64,000 nucleotides of DNA from Heyndrickxia coagulans 36D1. GTDB taxonomy: Bacteria > Bacillota > Bacilli > Bacillales > Bacillaceae_C. This document shows, piece after piece, positions 34,915 through 45,487 of this stretch. The position numbers and the translations under genes were made by a program. The notes under the pieces were generated by a model, which had not been told where the DNA came from, searched no databases, and worked only from the letters and a program-made list of their open reading frames with translations. Every line of letters begins with the position of its first letter. Position 1 is the first letter of the stretch. The stretch covers positions 744,001 through 808,000 of the forward strand of contig NC_016023.1 in assembly GCF_000169195.2 (NCBI RefSeq), read 5' to 3'.

Positions 34915-37267
34915 TTATTCCCTGTAGATCAGCTCAAACACCGCATCAAACAAATCCGGGTCGAGATTCATGGTGCGCAGCCGGGCCAGTATTTTCAAAG
35001 GCGCCTCTTCTTCCCGGGCCAAAGCATAAATCTCCTCTTTCAAACGATAAGCAATCTGTGCCGCGTTTAGCAGCCCGTAAAAATCCTGCAAGCGGCGTGC
35101 GCGAACATCGTGCGTGCCGGCCGAAAATGAAACCGCAGCCCCTTTTTTCGGATCGTATGCTGCAATCCTCTGTTGCCTCGTCATAGGATGCCGAATACCC
35201 GGATATTTCGATGTTTCCGAATCCGCGAAACAGCATCCGGATCTCTCTTGGAGCAGGCAAAACACGCGAGTCGCCCTCAATCGGATGCACGATAAATTTC
35301 TGCTGCTCCCAGTCGAGTTCAAATTTCGTCAAGGCATACGCCCCGTTTTCATATGCCAGCGTTTCCCCGTCATCTTCATACAGTACAAAGGTATTTGTGC
35401 TCCCCGGAAAAACCAGCACATCCAGCTGCTTCGGATTTTCGGTTCCGTTTTTATGCGGGCAGTGCCCCGCAAGTGGAATGATCGCGCCGGCTTTTGCAAA
35501 AACAGGCAAACGGCCAAGCCCCCTGTACACGTTTAACCTCGTGCCGCCTTCATAACGGTGGCCGGTAAAAAAGTCGTACCACGTGCCAAACGGCAGCCAT
35601 ACCTTTACACACGCGAGACCAAGCGCCGGATTTCTTTTTTCCGTTACTGGTGCAACGACCAGTTCGCTGCCGAAAAAGTACTGGTGCCGGACATCATACG
35701 CTTCTTCATTAAGCGGATACAAACCATACATCGGCATGACAAGCGGCAGCAAGTCATGATGCGTCCGCCAGTTCATCGTGTAAAGATACGGAACCAGCCG
35801 GTGCCTTAACCGCAGAAATGCCTTGATTGCATCCGCCGCTTCTTTTCCGTATTTCCACGGCTCTTTCCCCATGAATTCACTCTGCGTGCTGTGCAGGCGC
35901 AAGATCGGGCTAAAAGTGCCAAACTGCACCCAGCGCACAGCCAGTTCGTCATCACGCGCCCCGCCGAAGTGGCCGCCGATATCATGGCTCCACCATGAGT
36001 AGCCAATATTTGAAGCTGTTGCCGTAAAATACGGCTGAAACCGGTAAGAGTCCCAGGATACAACGGTATCGCCGGAAAAACCGATGGGATAACGGTGGCT
36101 GCCGGCGCCGGCGTAGCGTGATAAAATGAGCGGGCGCTTTCCGGACTTCAACCTGTCCAAGGTGTGGAAATGATTCAAAAGCCACAAAGGATCAAGCCCT
36201 TCAATCGAACTGTTTGTCCCCTGCTGCCAGTCAATCCACCAAAAATCAACACCATCTTTTTCCTGCGGATGGTGCAGGTACTCAAAATACGCATCACGGA
36301 AAAAACGGTTGTTGATATCGAATAAAATCGGGTCTCCCGTCTCCGGGTCGATGCCCATTTTTACAGCCATTTCCGGATACATTTCCTCATAGGCACGCAC
36401 CCCGTCGGCTGGATGCAGATTGAGCGTTACTTTTAAATGCCGTGCATGCAGCCAGTCCAAGAACGATTTTGGATCCGGAAACAGCTCCTTATTCCACGTA
36501 TAGCCTGTCCAGCCGCTCCCGTATTTTGCCGGAATATCCACAAGATGCCAGTCCATGTCCAGCACGGCGACAGAAAAAGGAATATCCTCGTTTTCAAACC
36601 GCTCCACAAGCGTTTTATATTCCTGCTCTTTATACGGCCAGTACCGGCTCCACCAGTTTCCGAACACAAACCGGGGCAAAAGCGGTGGCGCCCCTGTCAG
36701 TTTGTAAAAATCACGCAATGCCTCCAGATAACTGCGGCCGTACGCAAAAAAATAAAGATCCACGCCTTTGTTCTTGCGCGGTTCAATCGTCTCTTCATCA
36801 ACAAGAATAAAAGATTCCGAATCATCCAGCACCGCGTAACCTTTTTTAGAAAGAATGCCTTCTTCCAAATCGATTTCCCCATCCACCTGGTCCAGCGTTC
36901 TGGCTGTGCCTTTCAATGTTTCCACCGGTGTTCCGAAATACCAGCGGTTCTTGTGGTTTGTAAAATTGCTTTTCACATCAATAAAAAGTGCATTCGGCGA
37001 AAACGGGCCTTTCTTAAGGTAGTGCAGATGGAAAGCTTCGGTGATGATTTCAAGCGAAACATCGTTTTCCAGCTTCCGGAATGCCGGTACCGGAAACGCC
37101 CGGTTCAGCACGGTTTGTGTCGCCCTGTCTTCAAACATGCCGTTTTCCGCATATTCCAAGCGAATCAGCTTCGGCGTCAGCACGGTAAACCGGTAATGCT
37201 CCCCAGTTATAACAGCCTGCGGATTGGGCTTAGGGCTTAATGGAAAACGCATTTTTTCTTCCTTCAT
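34915..37267 (-). CDS. GH31 alpha-glucosidase, C-terminus frameshifted
   Basis: An intracellular glycoside hydrolase family 31 protein (no signal peptide) of about 785 residues, acting on alpha-glucosides such as maltose or isomaltose-type sugars. Catalytic nucleophile Asp in DFWWIDWQQG (near residue 342) and acid Asp in GFSGDTVVSW (near residue 396); SWWSHDIGGHFGGARDDELAVRW is the typical pocket segment. AGGGTGG fixes ATG at 37267. At 35163-35175 the frame breaks: the natural continuation RIAAYDPKKGAAVSFSAGTH lies in another frame and ends at 34915. One missing base would explain it. The catalytic domain is intact. Confidence 0.8.
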
Positions 37268-37508
37268 CACGGACCACCCTTTTTTCATTTTACTATACGC
37301 TCATGCAACCTTTTCCCTTTTTCCTCCAAACAGCAAACTTTTTCCCATGATAAATCATGCTGATCCGGCAAAAAAATTTTACAAATGGCACTTTTCAAAA
37401 GGAAATCGGCAAGAAAGGAAGAAGTTATTCGTTGCATGCTTAAAAACGATTTAAACGGAATGGTGCCGGGTATCCCGGCAGCCTTCGTTTCAAAAAGGGG
37501 AATGAGAA

Positions 37509-39287
37509 ATGGCAAAACCGCTTTACTATGAAAAAACGGAAAGCATGTTAAAAGCAGGTGTCTGGATGTCCCCTTGCCCTCATATCATCCGGCCGGGGAC
37601 CGTGTTCCAGGAAGCAGCATGCATCATGCGCAAGCAAAATTTAAGCAGCCTTGTGGTCGCAGATGAAACCGACCAACCAGTCGGGATGCTGACGCTGCAT
37701 CATGTCCTCGCCGCATTGTTGGATCATATGGAAAACGAACCGGTCTTGCGCGCCCTGCCGAAGAGAAATTTTGTCGCAATCTCTGAACAAGACAGCCTGC
37801 TTGACGTGTTGTCCCTGCCTTTTACTGCATTTCCGGTCGTGAATGAAAACCGGAAATGCACCGGCATCCTTACAAGGCAGGATCTATTGGACGGCCTTGC
37901 GCACTATATCCGGCAAATGGCGCAAACAAAAAACACAGCAGAGATTTTAAACGCCGTATTGGAGAGCGCTTATGAGGGCATTGCCGTTGTCGATGAAAAT
38001 GGTATTCTCATCGAATTCAACGAGGCATACAGCCGGTTTACAGGCATCAAACGGGAAGATGCGATCGGGCGGCATGTTACCGAAGTCATTGAAAATACCA
38101 ATCTGCATGTCACTGTCAAAACGGCCATCCCTGAGCGCGGTGTCATCCAATATATTCAGGGGCAGGCAATGGTCGTCCACCGTATCCCGATTTGGAAAGG
38201 GGGCCGGGTAGTCGGCGCGATTGGCATGCTGATTTTCGAAGGCGTCTCGGAATTGTATCAAATTTTTGAGCGGCTGCAGCAGGATTCTTTGTCCGCCCGG
38301 AAAGAAAAAACAGGTTCCAAAAAGATGCCGGATCAAGCCGGCTTCACACAAATTTTAGGAACGAGCGAAAGCATCTCCCGCGTAAAACGGCTGGCAAGAA
38401 GGGCGGCACGGACTTCGGCAACTGTCTTAATAACAGGGGAAAGCGGAACTGGAAAGGAGCTGTTTGCCAAAAGCATCCACCAATTGAGCACGTATGCACG
38501 GGGGCTGTTTATTACCGTCAACTGCGGCGCGATTCCGGAGCCTTTGTTTGAATCCGAGCTGTTTGGTTACGAAGAAGGCGCGTTTACCGGCGCAAAAAAA
38601 GGCGGGAAGCCCGGGAAATTTGAATTGGCGGAAAATGGCACGCTGTTTTTGGACGAAATCGGGGAATTATCGCCCGCCATGCAGACGAAACTGCTGCGTG
38701 CCATTCAGGAAAAAGAAGCCGAGCGGGTTGGCGGCGTAAAAAAATATAAAACGAATGTGAGGATTGTCGCCGCTACCAATCGCAATCTTGAAGAAATGGT
38801 AGAAGCCGGCACGTTCCGGGCGGATTTATATTACCGGCTGAATATTATCCGGATCCATTTGCCCCCGCTCCGCGAACGAAAAGAAGATATACCGGGTTTG
38901 GTTTCCCATTTTCTGAAGGCGTTTTGCCGGCGTTACGATTTACCCGAAAAAAGGATTAGTTCGGAGGCAGTTGCAGCGATGATGGCTTACGGATGGAAAG
39001 GAAATGTAAGGGAACTGGCCAATACGGTGGAAAGGCTTGTGACACTCGCCGACGGACCGGAAATCAGCCGTGGCGATCTGCCGGAAGCGATTCATGAGGC
39101 TCAACCGGCAAAAGACATCTACGCTGAATCTTTGATCAGCCGCGCTAGAGAAGCGGGTGAGGCGCAAGAAAAAGCACTCATTATTCGGGCACTGAAAAAT
39201 GCAGGCGGCAATAAGACGAAAGCGGCGGAACTGCTCGGTATCCACCGCACAACGCTTTACCAGAAAATCAAAAAATATAACCTGTAG
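37509..39287 (+). CDS. Sigma-54-dependent activator with CBS pair and PAS domain
   Basis: A 592-residue enhancer-binding protein. Domains: two CBS repeats (residues ~20-135), PAS (~145-245), AAA+ (~285-510) with Walker A GESGTGKE near 310, the sigma-54-contacting GAFTGA near 357, Walker B LFLDEIGEL and Arg finger FRADLYYRLN, then a Fis-type HTH (NKTKAAELLGIHRTTLYQKI). CBS pairs bind adenine nucleotides, so energy state or a CoA compound may be read. The next gene has an exact -24/-12 promoter with an upstream palindrome, so it is the likely direct target. Effector unknown. Confidence 0.88.
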   Translation: MAKPLYYEKTESMLKAGVWMSPCPHIIRPGTVFQEAACIMRKQNLSSLVVADETDQPVGMLTLHHVLAALLDHMENEPVLRALPKRNFVAISEQDSLLDVLSLPFTAFPVVNENRKCTGILTRQDLLDGLAHYIRQMAQTKNTAEILNAVLESAYEGIAVVDENGILIEFNEAYSRFTGIKREDAIGRHVTEVIENTNLHVTVKTAIPERGVIQYIQGQAMVVHRIPIWKGGRVVGAIGMLIFEGVSELYQIFERLQQDSLSARKEKTGSKKMPDQAGFTQILGTSESISRVKRLARRAARTSATVLITGESGTGKELFAKSIHQLSTYARGLFITVNCGAIPEPLFESELFGYEEGAFTGAKKGGKPGKFELAENGTLFLDEIGELSPAMQTKLLRAIQEKEAERVGGVKKYKTNVRIVAATNRNLEEMVEAGTFRADLYYRLNIIRIHLPPLRERKEDIPGLVSHFLKAFCRRYDLPEKRISSEAVAAMMAYGWKGNVRELANTVERLVTLADGPEISRGDLPEAIHEAQPAKDIYAESLISRAREAGEAQEKALIIRALKNAGGNKTKAAELLGIHRTTLYQKIKKYNL

Positions 39288-39296
39288 CGCCTGTAG

Positions 39297-39314
39297 TGTA
39301 GCCAGTCCGCTACA
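39297..39314. promoter_or_regulatory. Putative enhancer site (UAS) of the sigma-54 activator
   Basis: TGTAGCCAGTCCGCTACA: arms TGTAGC/GCTACA with a 6-bp spacer, ten bases after the activator stop and about 60 bases upstream of the -24 element. Overlapping half-sites TGTAG lie just before it. Confidence 0.6.
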
Positions 39315-39374
39315 ATTGTCGTATTTTTCCTACACTTTTCCGGTATGAAACGGGCCCTATTCTGTGAGACGCTC

Positions 39375-39391
39375 TTGGCATGCTTTTTGCA
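39375..39391 (+). promoter_or_regulatory. Sigma-54 promoter of the alcohol dehydrogenase gene
   Basis: TTGGCATGCTTTTTGCA matches TTGGCAC-N5-TTGCA with one difference and the required ten bases between GG and GC. It lies 38 bases before the ADH start. Confidence 0.85.
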
Positions 39392-39428
39392 TTTAAAAAG
39401 GCAGCATCGCAAAAGGAGTGAAAATAAA

Positions 39429-40625
39429 ATGAGGCAAGCCGTATTCCGGACCCCGCAAACCATTCTCTACGGAAAACAAGCTTTTGAAAAAATCGGTGAA
39501 GAGGCGGCCCGAAGAGGAAAAAAAGCTTTAATTGTCACAGATAAAATCATGGCCGGGCTTGGCAATGCGGATGCGTGCCAGCACATTTTGCAGGAAGCCG
39601 GCGTGAAAAGCGCCGTGTATGCAGGTGTCAATTCCGAACCGGTTGACCACTATGTCTCTGAAGCGCTCGCCCTTTTTCAACAGGAAAGTTGCGACCTGCT
39701 GGTTTCTCTCGGGGGCGGCAGTTGCATTGACACAGCCAAGGCCGTTGCCGTTGTAGCAACGAACGGCGGTTATATCGGCGATTATATGGGGGCAAGGAAA
39801 ATAGCAGAAAAGCCGCCTGTCGCGCATATTGCGGTTCCGACAACGGCCGGAACGGGATCAGAAGCGACAGACGCCACGATCATTACGAATACGGCCAATG
39901 ATGTCAAAATGATGATCAAGCAGCCTGCCTTTATGCCGGCTGTCGCGATTGTGGACCCTGTTTTGTCAAAGTCTTCCCCGAAATCGGTGACAGCGGCGAC
40001 CGGTGTAGATGCCTTAAGCCATGCGATTGAAGCGTATATTTCAAGAAGGGCGCATCCGTTAACCGATACGCTTGCCCTGTCCGCTATGCGGCTGATCATC
40101 CCGAACTTAAAAAGTGCCTACGAAGATGGGGAAAATATGGAAGCTCGCGATGCCATGGCGCTCGGTTCTTTGCAAGCGGGGATGGCATTTTCCAACGCTT
40201 CTGTCTGCCTTGTGCACGGAATGAGCCGGCCGATCGGCGCACTCTTCCACGTCCCGCACGGCGTATCGAATGCCATGCTGTTGCCTGCCGTGCTTGAATT
40301 CAGTAAATCCGTCTGTTTGGAAAGGCTCGCGGATATCGGGAAAATTTTTTCACCGGAAGCGAAAGACCTGTCCGGCAAAGAAGCGGCTGATCTTGCCGTC
40401 CGTGCCGTCAAGCAGCTGTGCCTTGATTTAAATATCCCGAATTTAAGAGGCTGGGGCATTCCACAGCAACCGTTTGAAAGCGCCATAAACAAAATGGCTT
40501 CTGATGCCCTTGCCAGCGGCAGCCCGCAAAACAATCCAAGGGTTCCTTCGCAAAAGGAAATAGAAGATTTATATCTTGTTTGCTATGATTACCAGTTTTC
40601 CGGGGAAGTGCAGGCCCGGGGATAG
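39429..40625 (+). CDS. Iron-containing alcohol dehydrogenase
   Basis: A 398-residue group III (iron-dependent) NAD alcohol dehydrogenase. Motifs: LVSLGGGSCIDTAKAVA (nucleotide loop), PTTAGTGSEAT, and iron ligands in TGVDALSHAIEAYIS and CLVHGMSRPIGALFHVPHG. Related enzymes oxidise 4-hydroxybutyrate, 1,3-propanediol or simple alcohols; context with a CoA-acylating semialdehyde dehydrogenase and 3-hydroxybutyrate dehydrogenase suggests hydroxy-acid or alcohol catabolism. AAAAGGAGTG fixes ATG at 39429; the longer frame overlaps the sigma-54 promoter. Confidence 0.88.
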   Translation: MRQAVFRTPQTILYGKQAFEKIGEEAARRGKKALIVTDKIMAGLGNADACQHILQEAGVKSAVYAGVNSEPVDHYVSEALALFQQESCDLLVSLGGGSCIDTAKAVAVVATNGGYIGDYMGARKIAEKPPVAHIAVPTTAGTGSEATDATIITNTANDVKMMIKQPAFMPAVAIVDPVLSKSSPKSVTAATGVDALSHAIEAYISRRAHPLTDTLALSAMRLIIPNLKSAYEDGENMEARDAMALGSLQAGMAFSNASVCLVHGMSRPIGALFHVPHGVSNAMLLPAVLEFSKSVCLERLADIGKIFSPEAKDLSGKEAADLAVRAVKQLCLDLNIPNLRGWGIPQQPFESAINKMASDALASGSPQNNPRVPSQKEIEDLYLVCYDYQFSGEVQARG

Positions 40626-40856
40626 AGCAGCCGGCCTTTTCAGATTCCATATGCTGCATGTCGGTCCATGTTTTAGGCTGGCCGATTCTGGAAGTTTGCA
40701 GCGACTGATTTTTAATCTTCGGCTGGTACCGCGTTAAATGGCCGCCTATCCTGAAAAATTGCGGCCGCTGATTTGCGGACGGCGTGCTTATCCGGAAAAT
40801 TTACAACGGGAAAAAGCGGCATGAGCGCTCACTCTGAAAATTTTTTCGGTATAAAA
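40626..40856. other. Intergenic, no gene
   Basis: Nothing recognised except the sigma-54-like site at its right end. Confidence 0.3.
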
Positions 40857-40872
40857 TGGCCGGATCATTGCT
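40857..40872 (+). promoter_or_regulatory. Candidate sigma-54 promoter of the semialdehyde dehydrogenase gene
   Basis: TGGCCGGATCATTGCT keeps GG and GC at the right ten-base spacing and matches TGGCAC-N5-TTGCW at all but two positions. It lies about 145 bases before the start codon. Confidence 0.5.
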
Positions 40873-41017
40873 ACGCTGTACCCTGTTTTGTCAAAAATCA
40901 ACCATCGTGCAAACTGGGGCAAAACTTAAATACAAATTCACAGCTGATTTGCCTTTGCAGCTGTGCCCCATCATTGAAAACATATTGTATTTCATTTCTA
41001 AAAAGGAGCTGTTGACG

Positions 41018-42475
41018 TTGAACACAACGACGAAAAATATTTTAAAAAACTATGTGGGCGGCAAATGGATTGAGCCGCAAACAACCCGTTACCAGGCTGT
41101 CCCGAATCCTGCGACAGACGACCTGCTTGCAGAAGTGCCGCTCTCCGTTGCGCTTGATGTCGATGAAGCGGTAGAAGCAGCAAAAGAGGCTTTCAAAACG
41201 TGGAGTACAACGCCCGTTCCGAAACGTGCGCGTATCTTGTTCAAATTCCAGCAGCTGCTTGTGGACCATTGGGATGAACTCGCCAAAATGATTACCGAGG
41301 AAAATGGAAAAAGCTATACGGAAGCTTACGGGGAAGTGCAGCGCGGCATTGAATGTGTGGAGTTTGCCGCAGGTGCCCCTTCACTCATGATGGGAAAACA
41401 GCTGCCGGATATTGCAACCAATATGGAATCCGGCATGTACCGCTACCCGGTCGGTGTTGTAGGCGGCATTACACCGTTCAATTTTCCGATGATGGTGCCG
41501 TGCTGGATGTTTCCACTGGCTATCGCGATGGGGAATACCTTTGTCCTGAAACCGTCGGAACGCACACCACTTCTTGCCAACCGGCTTGCAGAATTGTTCC
41601 GGGAAGCAGGTCTGCCGGATGGCGTGCTCAATATCGTCCATGGCGCACATGATGTTGTCAACCGTCTATTGGAACACGAAGACGTGCCCGCAATCTCCTT
41701 TGTCGGGTCAAAACCAGTGGCTGAATATGTGTATAAAACCGCGGCAGCCAACGGAAAACGGGTGCAGGCATTAGCAGGCGCCAAAAACCATACGATCGTG
41801 ATGCCGGATGCCGATCTGGACACCGCGGTAAAAGAAGTAATCGGCGCTGCTTTCGGGTCAGCCGGCGAACGGTGCATGGCCTGCTCGGTTGTGGTCGCTG
41901 TCGGAAACACAGCCGAACCGCTTTTGCAAAAACTGAAGCAGAAAGCGGATGAAATCCAAATCGGCAACGGCCTCGATGAAGGTGTGTTCCTCGGACCGGT
42001 TATCAGAAAAGAACATAAAGAACGTACGGAAAAATATATCGAAACCGGAATAGCAGAAGGCGCCGTTTTGGTGAGGGACGGCAGAAAAGATGCGGCTACG
42101 CACGGCGATGGCTATTTCCTCGGGCCGACCATCTTTGACAAAGTCACCCCGGATATGCGCATTTGGAAAGATGAAATTTTTGCGCCGGTCCTCTCCGTTG
42201 TGCGCGTGGGAAGCCTGAAAGAAGCCATTGAAGTGGCAAACCAGTCTGAGTTTGGTAACGGCGCCTGTCTGTTTACGAAAGACGGCAGCAATGTCCGCTA
42301 CTTCAGGGAAAAGATCCAGGCCGGCATGCTTGGCGTTAATATTGGTGTGCCTGCGCCCATGGCCTTTTTCCCGTTTTCCGGCTGGAAAAATTCCTTCTTC
42401 GGCGACCTTCACGCAAATGGCACAGACGGCGTCGAATTCTACACCCGCCGGAAAATGCTGACAGCAAGGTGGTAA
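41018..42475 (+). CDS. CoA-acylating (methylmalonate-)semialdehyde dehydrogenase, MmsA-like
   Basis: About 485 residues of the ALDH superfamily, MmsA/IolA branch, which turns methylmalonate or malonate semialdehyde into propionyl- or acetyl-CoA with NAD and CoA. Catalytic Cys in GSAGERCMA (near residue 285); [20 protein letters not shown] and the C-terminal [20 protein letters not shown] are MmsA signatures, with no catalytic-Glu motif of hydrolytic ALDHs. AAAAGGAG is nine bases before TTG at 41018. With the Fe-ADH it could convert a hydroxyacid or alcohol to an acyl-CoA in two steps. Confidence 0.85.
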   Translation: MNTTTKNILKNYVGGKWIEPQTTRYQAVPNPATDDLLAEVPLSVALDVDEAVEAAKEAFKTWSTTPVPKRARILFKFQQLLVDHWDELAKMITEENGKSYTEAYGEVQRGIECVEFAAGAPSLMMGKQLPDIATNMESGMYRYPVGVVGGITPFNFPMMVPCWMFPLAIAMGNTFVLKPSERTPLLANRLAELFREAGLPDGVLNIVHGAHDVVNRLLEHEDVPAISFVGSKPVAEYVYKTAAANGKRVQALAGAKNHTIVMPDADLDTAVKEVIGAAFGSAGERCMACSVVVAVGNTAEPLLQKLKQKADEIQIGNGLDEGVFLGPVIRKEHKERTEKYIETGIAEGAVLVRDGRKDAATHGDGYFLGPTIFDKVTPDMRIWKDEIFAPVLSVVRVGSLKEAIEVANQSEFGNGACLFTKDGSNVRYFREKIQAGMLGVNIGVPAPMAFFPFSGWKNSFFGDLHANGTDGVEFYTRRKMLTARW

Positions 42476-42585
42476 AAATCAAGGAGCTGCCCGGCGTGGC
42501 GGCTTCTGCTTTCTTTTTTGCAGTCCGGTTGTCCGAATGAGTTGAAAAACCCGGGCAGATCCTCGGACGCTTTTGCAACAATACT

Positions 42586-42602
42586 TTGGGGTAATGCTTG
42601 CA
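42586..42602 (+). promoter_or_regulatory. Weak candidate sigma-54 promoter of the permease gene
   Basis: TTGGGGTAATGCTTGCA has GG and GC ten bases apart and a perfect TTGCA, but only GG is kept in the -24 element. It lies 123 bases before the permease start. Confidence 0.35.
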
Positions 42603-42724
42603 ATCGAAAGCTGATTCAACTGTGGCAGCTGCATTTTATTATGATTATGGAAACAGGTTTGCTGGTAAATCGGATACGCTCATAAATGTAACCGTTTTCT
42701 CAAATTGAAAAATGGGGGATGAAG

Positions 42725-44153
42725 ATGGACTTTTTCGTCATTTTATTATCGCTGGGCCTATTAATATTTGTTGCATACAGGGGGTACTCGGTGATCCTGT
42801 TTGCCCCTTTGTGCGCGCTGCTCGCCGTACTATTGACGGCGCCGGAATATGTGCTCCCGTTCTTTTCAAATGTGTTTATGGAAAAGATGGTCAGCTTTAT
42901 TAAATCTTATTTTGCTGTCTTCCTTTTAGGTGCCATTTTCGGCAAAGTGGTGGAAATGAGCGGGATTGCAGAATCTATTGCCAAAACGATCGTCCAGCTC
43001 ATCGGCGCAAAACGGGCGATGCTTGCCATCGTGCTGCTTGGGGCGATTCTGACCTACAGCGGTGTAAGCCTTTTTGTAGCCGTGTTTGCGATCTATCCGT
43101 TTGCCGCCCAAATGTTTCGGGAAGCGGATATTCCGAAACGGCTCATTCCCGGGACAATCGCTTTAGGAACATTAACGTTTACGATGGATGCTTTGCCTGG
43201 CACGCCGCAAATCCAAAACGTGATCCCCACCACTTTCTTTAAAACAGACATTTATGCAGCACCGGTTCTCGGTCTGCTCGGCGGTGCATTCGTGCTGATA
43301 TGCGGCCTATTGTACTTGGAATACAGGCGGAAAAAAGCAGAAAAATCCGGCGAGGGCTATTACGGTTTTTCTTCAGAAACGGCCGCGGCGCTTGAAGCCG
43401 AACAGGAACCAGCACCGGATCTTTCCGCAAGCCAATCGCTGGCCAGGCAAATTTTTGCTTTCGTCCCGCTCGTTCTTGTCGGTGTCATGAACAAAGTTTT
43501 TACCACCTATATCCCGAAATGGTACCCGGACGGATTCGATTTTTCCAAAATCGGCCTTGACGCTTTTGGCACGGTGGACATCAACGCAGTGGTTGCCATT
43601 TGGGCGGTGGAAATGGCGCTTGTCATGGGCATTTTGGCAACGGTTGCTTTTGACTGGAAAAGGGTAACGAAAAATATAAAAGAAGGATTGAATGCAAGTA
43701 TCGGCGGATCTCTGCTCGCAAACGATGAATACCGGAGCTGAATACGGGTTTGGCGGCGTTATTGCCTCGCTTCCCGGTTTTACAACAATCAGCCACGGTA
43801 TTTCTCATACGTTTACAAATCCGCTTGTAAACGGCGCTGTAACAACAACAACGCTTGCCGGGGTGACCGGCTCGGCATCGGGCGGCATGGGGATTGCACT
43901 GAGCGCGATGGCGGATCAGTACAACAAAGCCATTGCCGCTGCCCATATTCCGCCCGAAGTCATGCACCGTGTTGTTGCCATGGCATCCGGCGGTATGGAT
44001 ACCCTTCCGCATAACGGTGCGGTCATTACGCTGCTTGCCGTTACAGGTTTGACGCACAAGCAGTCTTATCGTGATATTTTTGCCGTCACCATCATTAAAA
44101 CCGTTTCTGTTTTCTTTGCCATTACACTCTACACCATATTTGGCATCATTTGA
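42725..44153 (+). CDS. GntP/3-hydroxybutyrate-type permease, single-base frameshift
   Basis: An organic-acid permease of the GntP family, about 475 residues and 12-14 helices, similar to YxjC-type hydroxybutyrate transporters. The first frame stops at 43741 after GLNASIGGSLLAN, while the second frame continues TMNTGAEYGFGGVIASLPGF to 44153. Removing one A from the run at 43720-43722 gives SLLATMNTGAEYGFGG, the expected family sequence. GGGGG six bases upstream favours ATG at 42725 over 42719. It lies between the semialdehyde and 3-hydroxybutyrate dehydrogenase genes and likely brings in their substrate. Confidence 0.78.
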
Positions 44154-44178
44154 TCCGAATTACAGGGAGGAAAAAGGG

Positions 44179-44949
44179 ATGGAAAAATGCCTTGAAGGAA
44201 AAACCGCGCTTGTGACAGGGGCAGGAAGCGGCATCGGCCTTGCCATTGCGCGCGCTTTTAAAACAGAAGGCGCCAATGTCGTGATTTCCGATAAAAACGC
44301 CGAAGCAAGCCAGAAAGCAGCTGATGAATTGGGCGCTGTCTCTGCACCGTGTGATGTTACGATCGAAAAAGACTTGAAGCAAGTGATTGAAACAACGGCA
44401 GGCACATTCGGCCGTCTGGATATTCTCGTCAACAACGCAGGGCTCCAGTACGTCTCGCCGATTGAAGCCTTTCCGACAGAGAAGTTTGAGTTGCTGATTA
44501 AAGTCATGCTGACAGCCCCTTTTATGGCCATCAAATATGCTTTCCCCATCATGAAAAAACAGGGCGGCGGCACGATTTTAAACATGGCATCCGTTAACGG
44601 TCTGATCGGGTTTGCCGGCAAAGCCGCCTACAACAGCGCCAAACACGGGGTGATCGGGTTGACGAAAGTAGCCGCTTTGGAAGGGGCGGAGCATGGCATT
44701 CGTGTCAACGCCATTTGCCCGGGCTATGTCGACACGCCGCTTGTACGCAACCAGCTGAAAGACCTGGCAGAAACGCGGAAAGTGCCTTTTGAAAAAGTAC
44801 TTGAGGAAGTGATTTATCCCCTTGTCCCGCAAAAACGGCTGCTTTCTGTCACAGAAATCGCTGATTATGCCGTTTTTTTGGTTAGCAATAAAGCAAAAGG
44901 TATCACCGGCCAGGCAGCCGTGCTTGACGGAGGGTATACGGCGCAATAA
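44179..44949 (+). CDS. 3-hydroxybutyrate dehydrogenase (SDR)
   Basis: A 256-residue short-chain dehydrogenase. TGAGSGIG is the NAD loop, VNNAGLQYVSPIEAFP follows, Ser in NMASVNG and the YNSAK catalytic dyad are in place, and the C-terminal GYTAQ plus LQYVSPIE are typical for D-3-hydroxybutyrate dehydrogenases that oxidise 3-hydroxybutyrate to acetoacetate. GGGAGG precedes ATG. It follows the permease by 25 nt and is probably co-transcribed under the sigma-54 system. No terminator seen directly after. Confidence 0.85.
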   Translation: MEKCLEGKTALVTGAGSGIGLAIARAFKTEGANVVISDKNAEASQKAADELGAVSAPCDVTIEKDLKQVIETTAGTFGRLDILVNNAGLQYVSPIEAFPTEKFELLIKVMLTAPFMAIKYAFPIMKKQGGGTILNMASVNGLIGFAGKAAYNSAKHGVIGLTKVAALEGAEHGIRVNAICPGYVDTPLVRNQLKDLAETRKVPFEKVLEEVIYPLVPQKRLLSVTEIADYAVFLVSNKAKGITGQAAVLDGGYTAQ

Positions 44950-45130
44950 CCGGCGGAGCGTCAGAAATCGTGCCGTTTTCATCTGCAACCAACCCGGAAA
45001 CGGCACGGCCGCAATTAGACGCCAATACAGCAGTGAGCGCGGCACCAGCAAAAAGACGAAAATCAGCTGATGTATATTTTCAGGATAGAAGACGGGATTT
45101 GATGAAAAAGCAAAATTATAAAATTTTATC

Positions 45131-45159
45131 TTGAAATTTCAAATGATTAATCCTATAAT
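45131..45159 (+). promoter_or_regulatory. Sigma-A promoter of the T-box operon
   Basis: TTGAAA (45131-45136), 17-bp spacer, TATAAT (45154-45159). Confidence 0.88.
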
Positions 45160-45219
45160 GAATTCAAAGTTCATTCCAAAAACGAGGAAAAGGAAAAGTA
45201 CGGTTCACGAATTTTCACA

Positions 45220-45460
45220 GAGAGCTTCGGTTGCTGAAAAGAAGCAAAAGGACGAACCGGAAAAATGGCCTTGGAGTTCCGTGCTGAAAGCTTAACCGTA
45301 AGTAGGTTCCGGCGGGAAGAGCGCCCGTTAAAGCGCCGCAGTATAAGGAGATTGCAGGCTCCCGTACTGGCTAAGGCTGTTTATGTGAGTAAACAGTGAA
45401 CGAAGGTGGTACCGCGTGAATTCAAACCACGCCCTTATCGTATAGGGGCGTGGTTTTTTA
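45220..45460 (+). promoter_or_regulatory. T-box leader
   Basis: A T-box riboswitch that senses uncharged tRNA. The T-box AAGGTGGTACCGCG is at 45403-45416; Stem I starts near AGAGAGCTTCGG and shows TTGGAGTTCCGTGCTGAAAG; AGTAGG...CCCGTTA is the Stem II/III region; terminator AACCACGCCC/GGGGCGTGGTT with T6 is at 45425-45459. The specifier codon cannot be assigned confidently by eye; methionine is expected from the genes downstream, but no ATG is in an obvious specifier position. Confidence 0.9.
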
Positions 45461-45487
45461 TTTTTCAAAATTCAAGGAGGAAATGAT

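Noticed and set aside
36437-37240. 267-residue plus-strand frame opposite the GH31 gene
   Set aside because: Antisense shadow of GH31; biased composition and no recognisable motif.
42586-42602. Third sigma-54 site as a firm promoter
   Set aside because: Only the GG of the -24 element is conserved; kept as a weak candidate, not counted as established.
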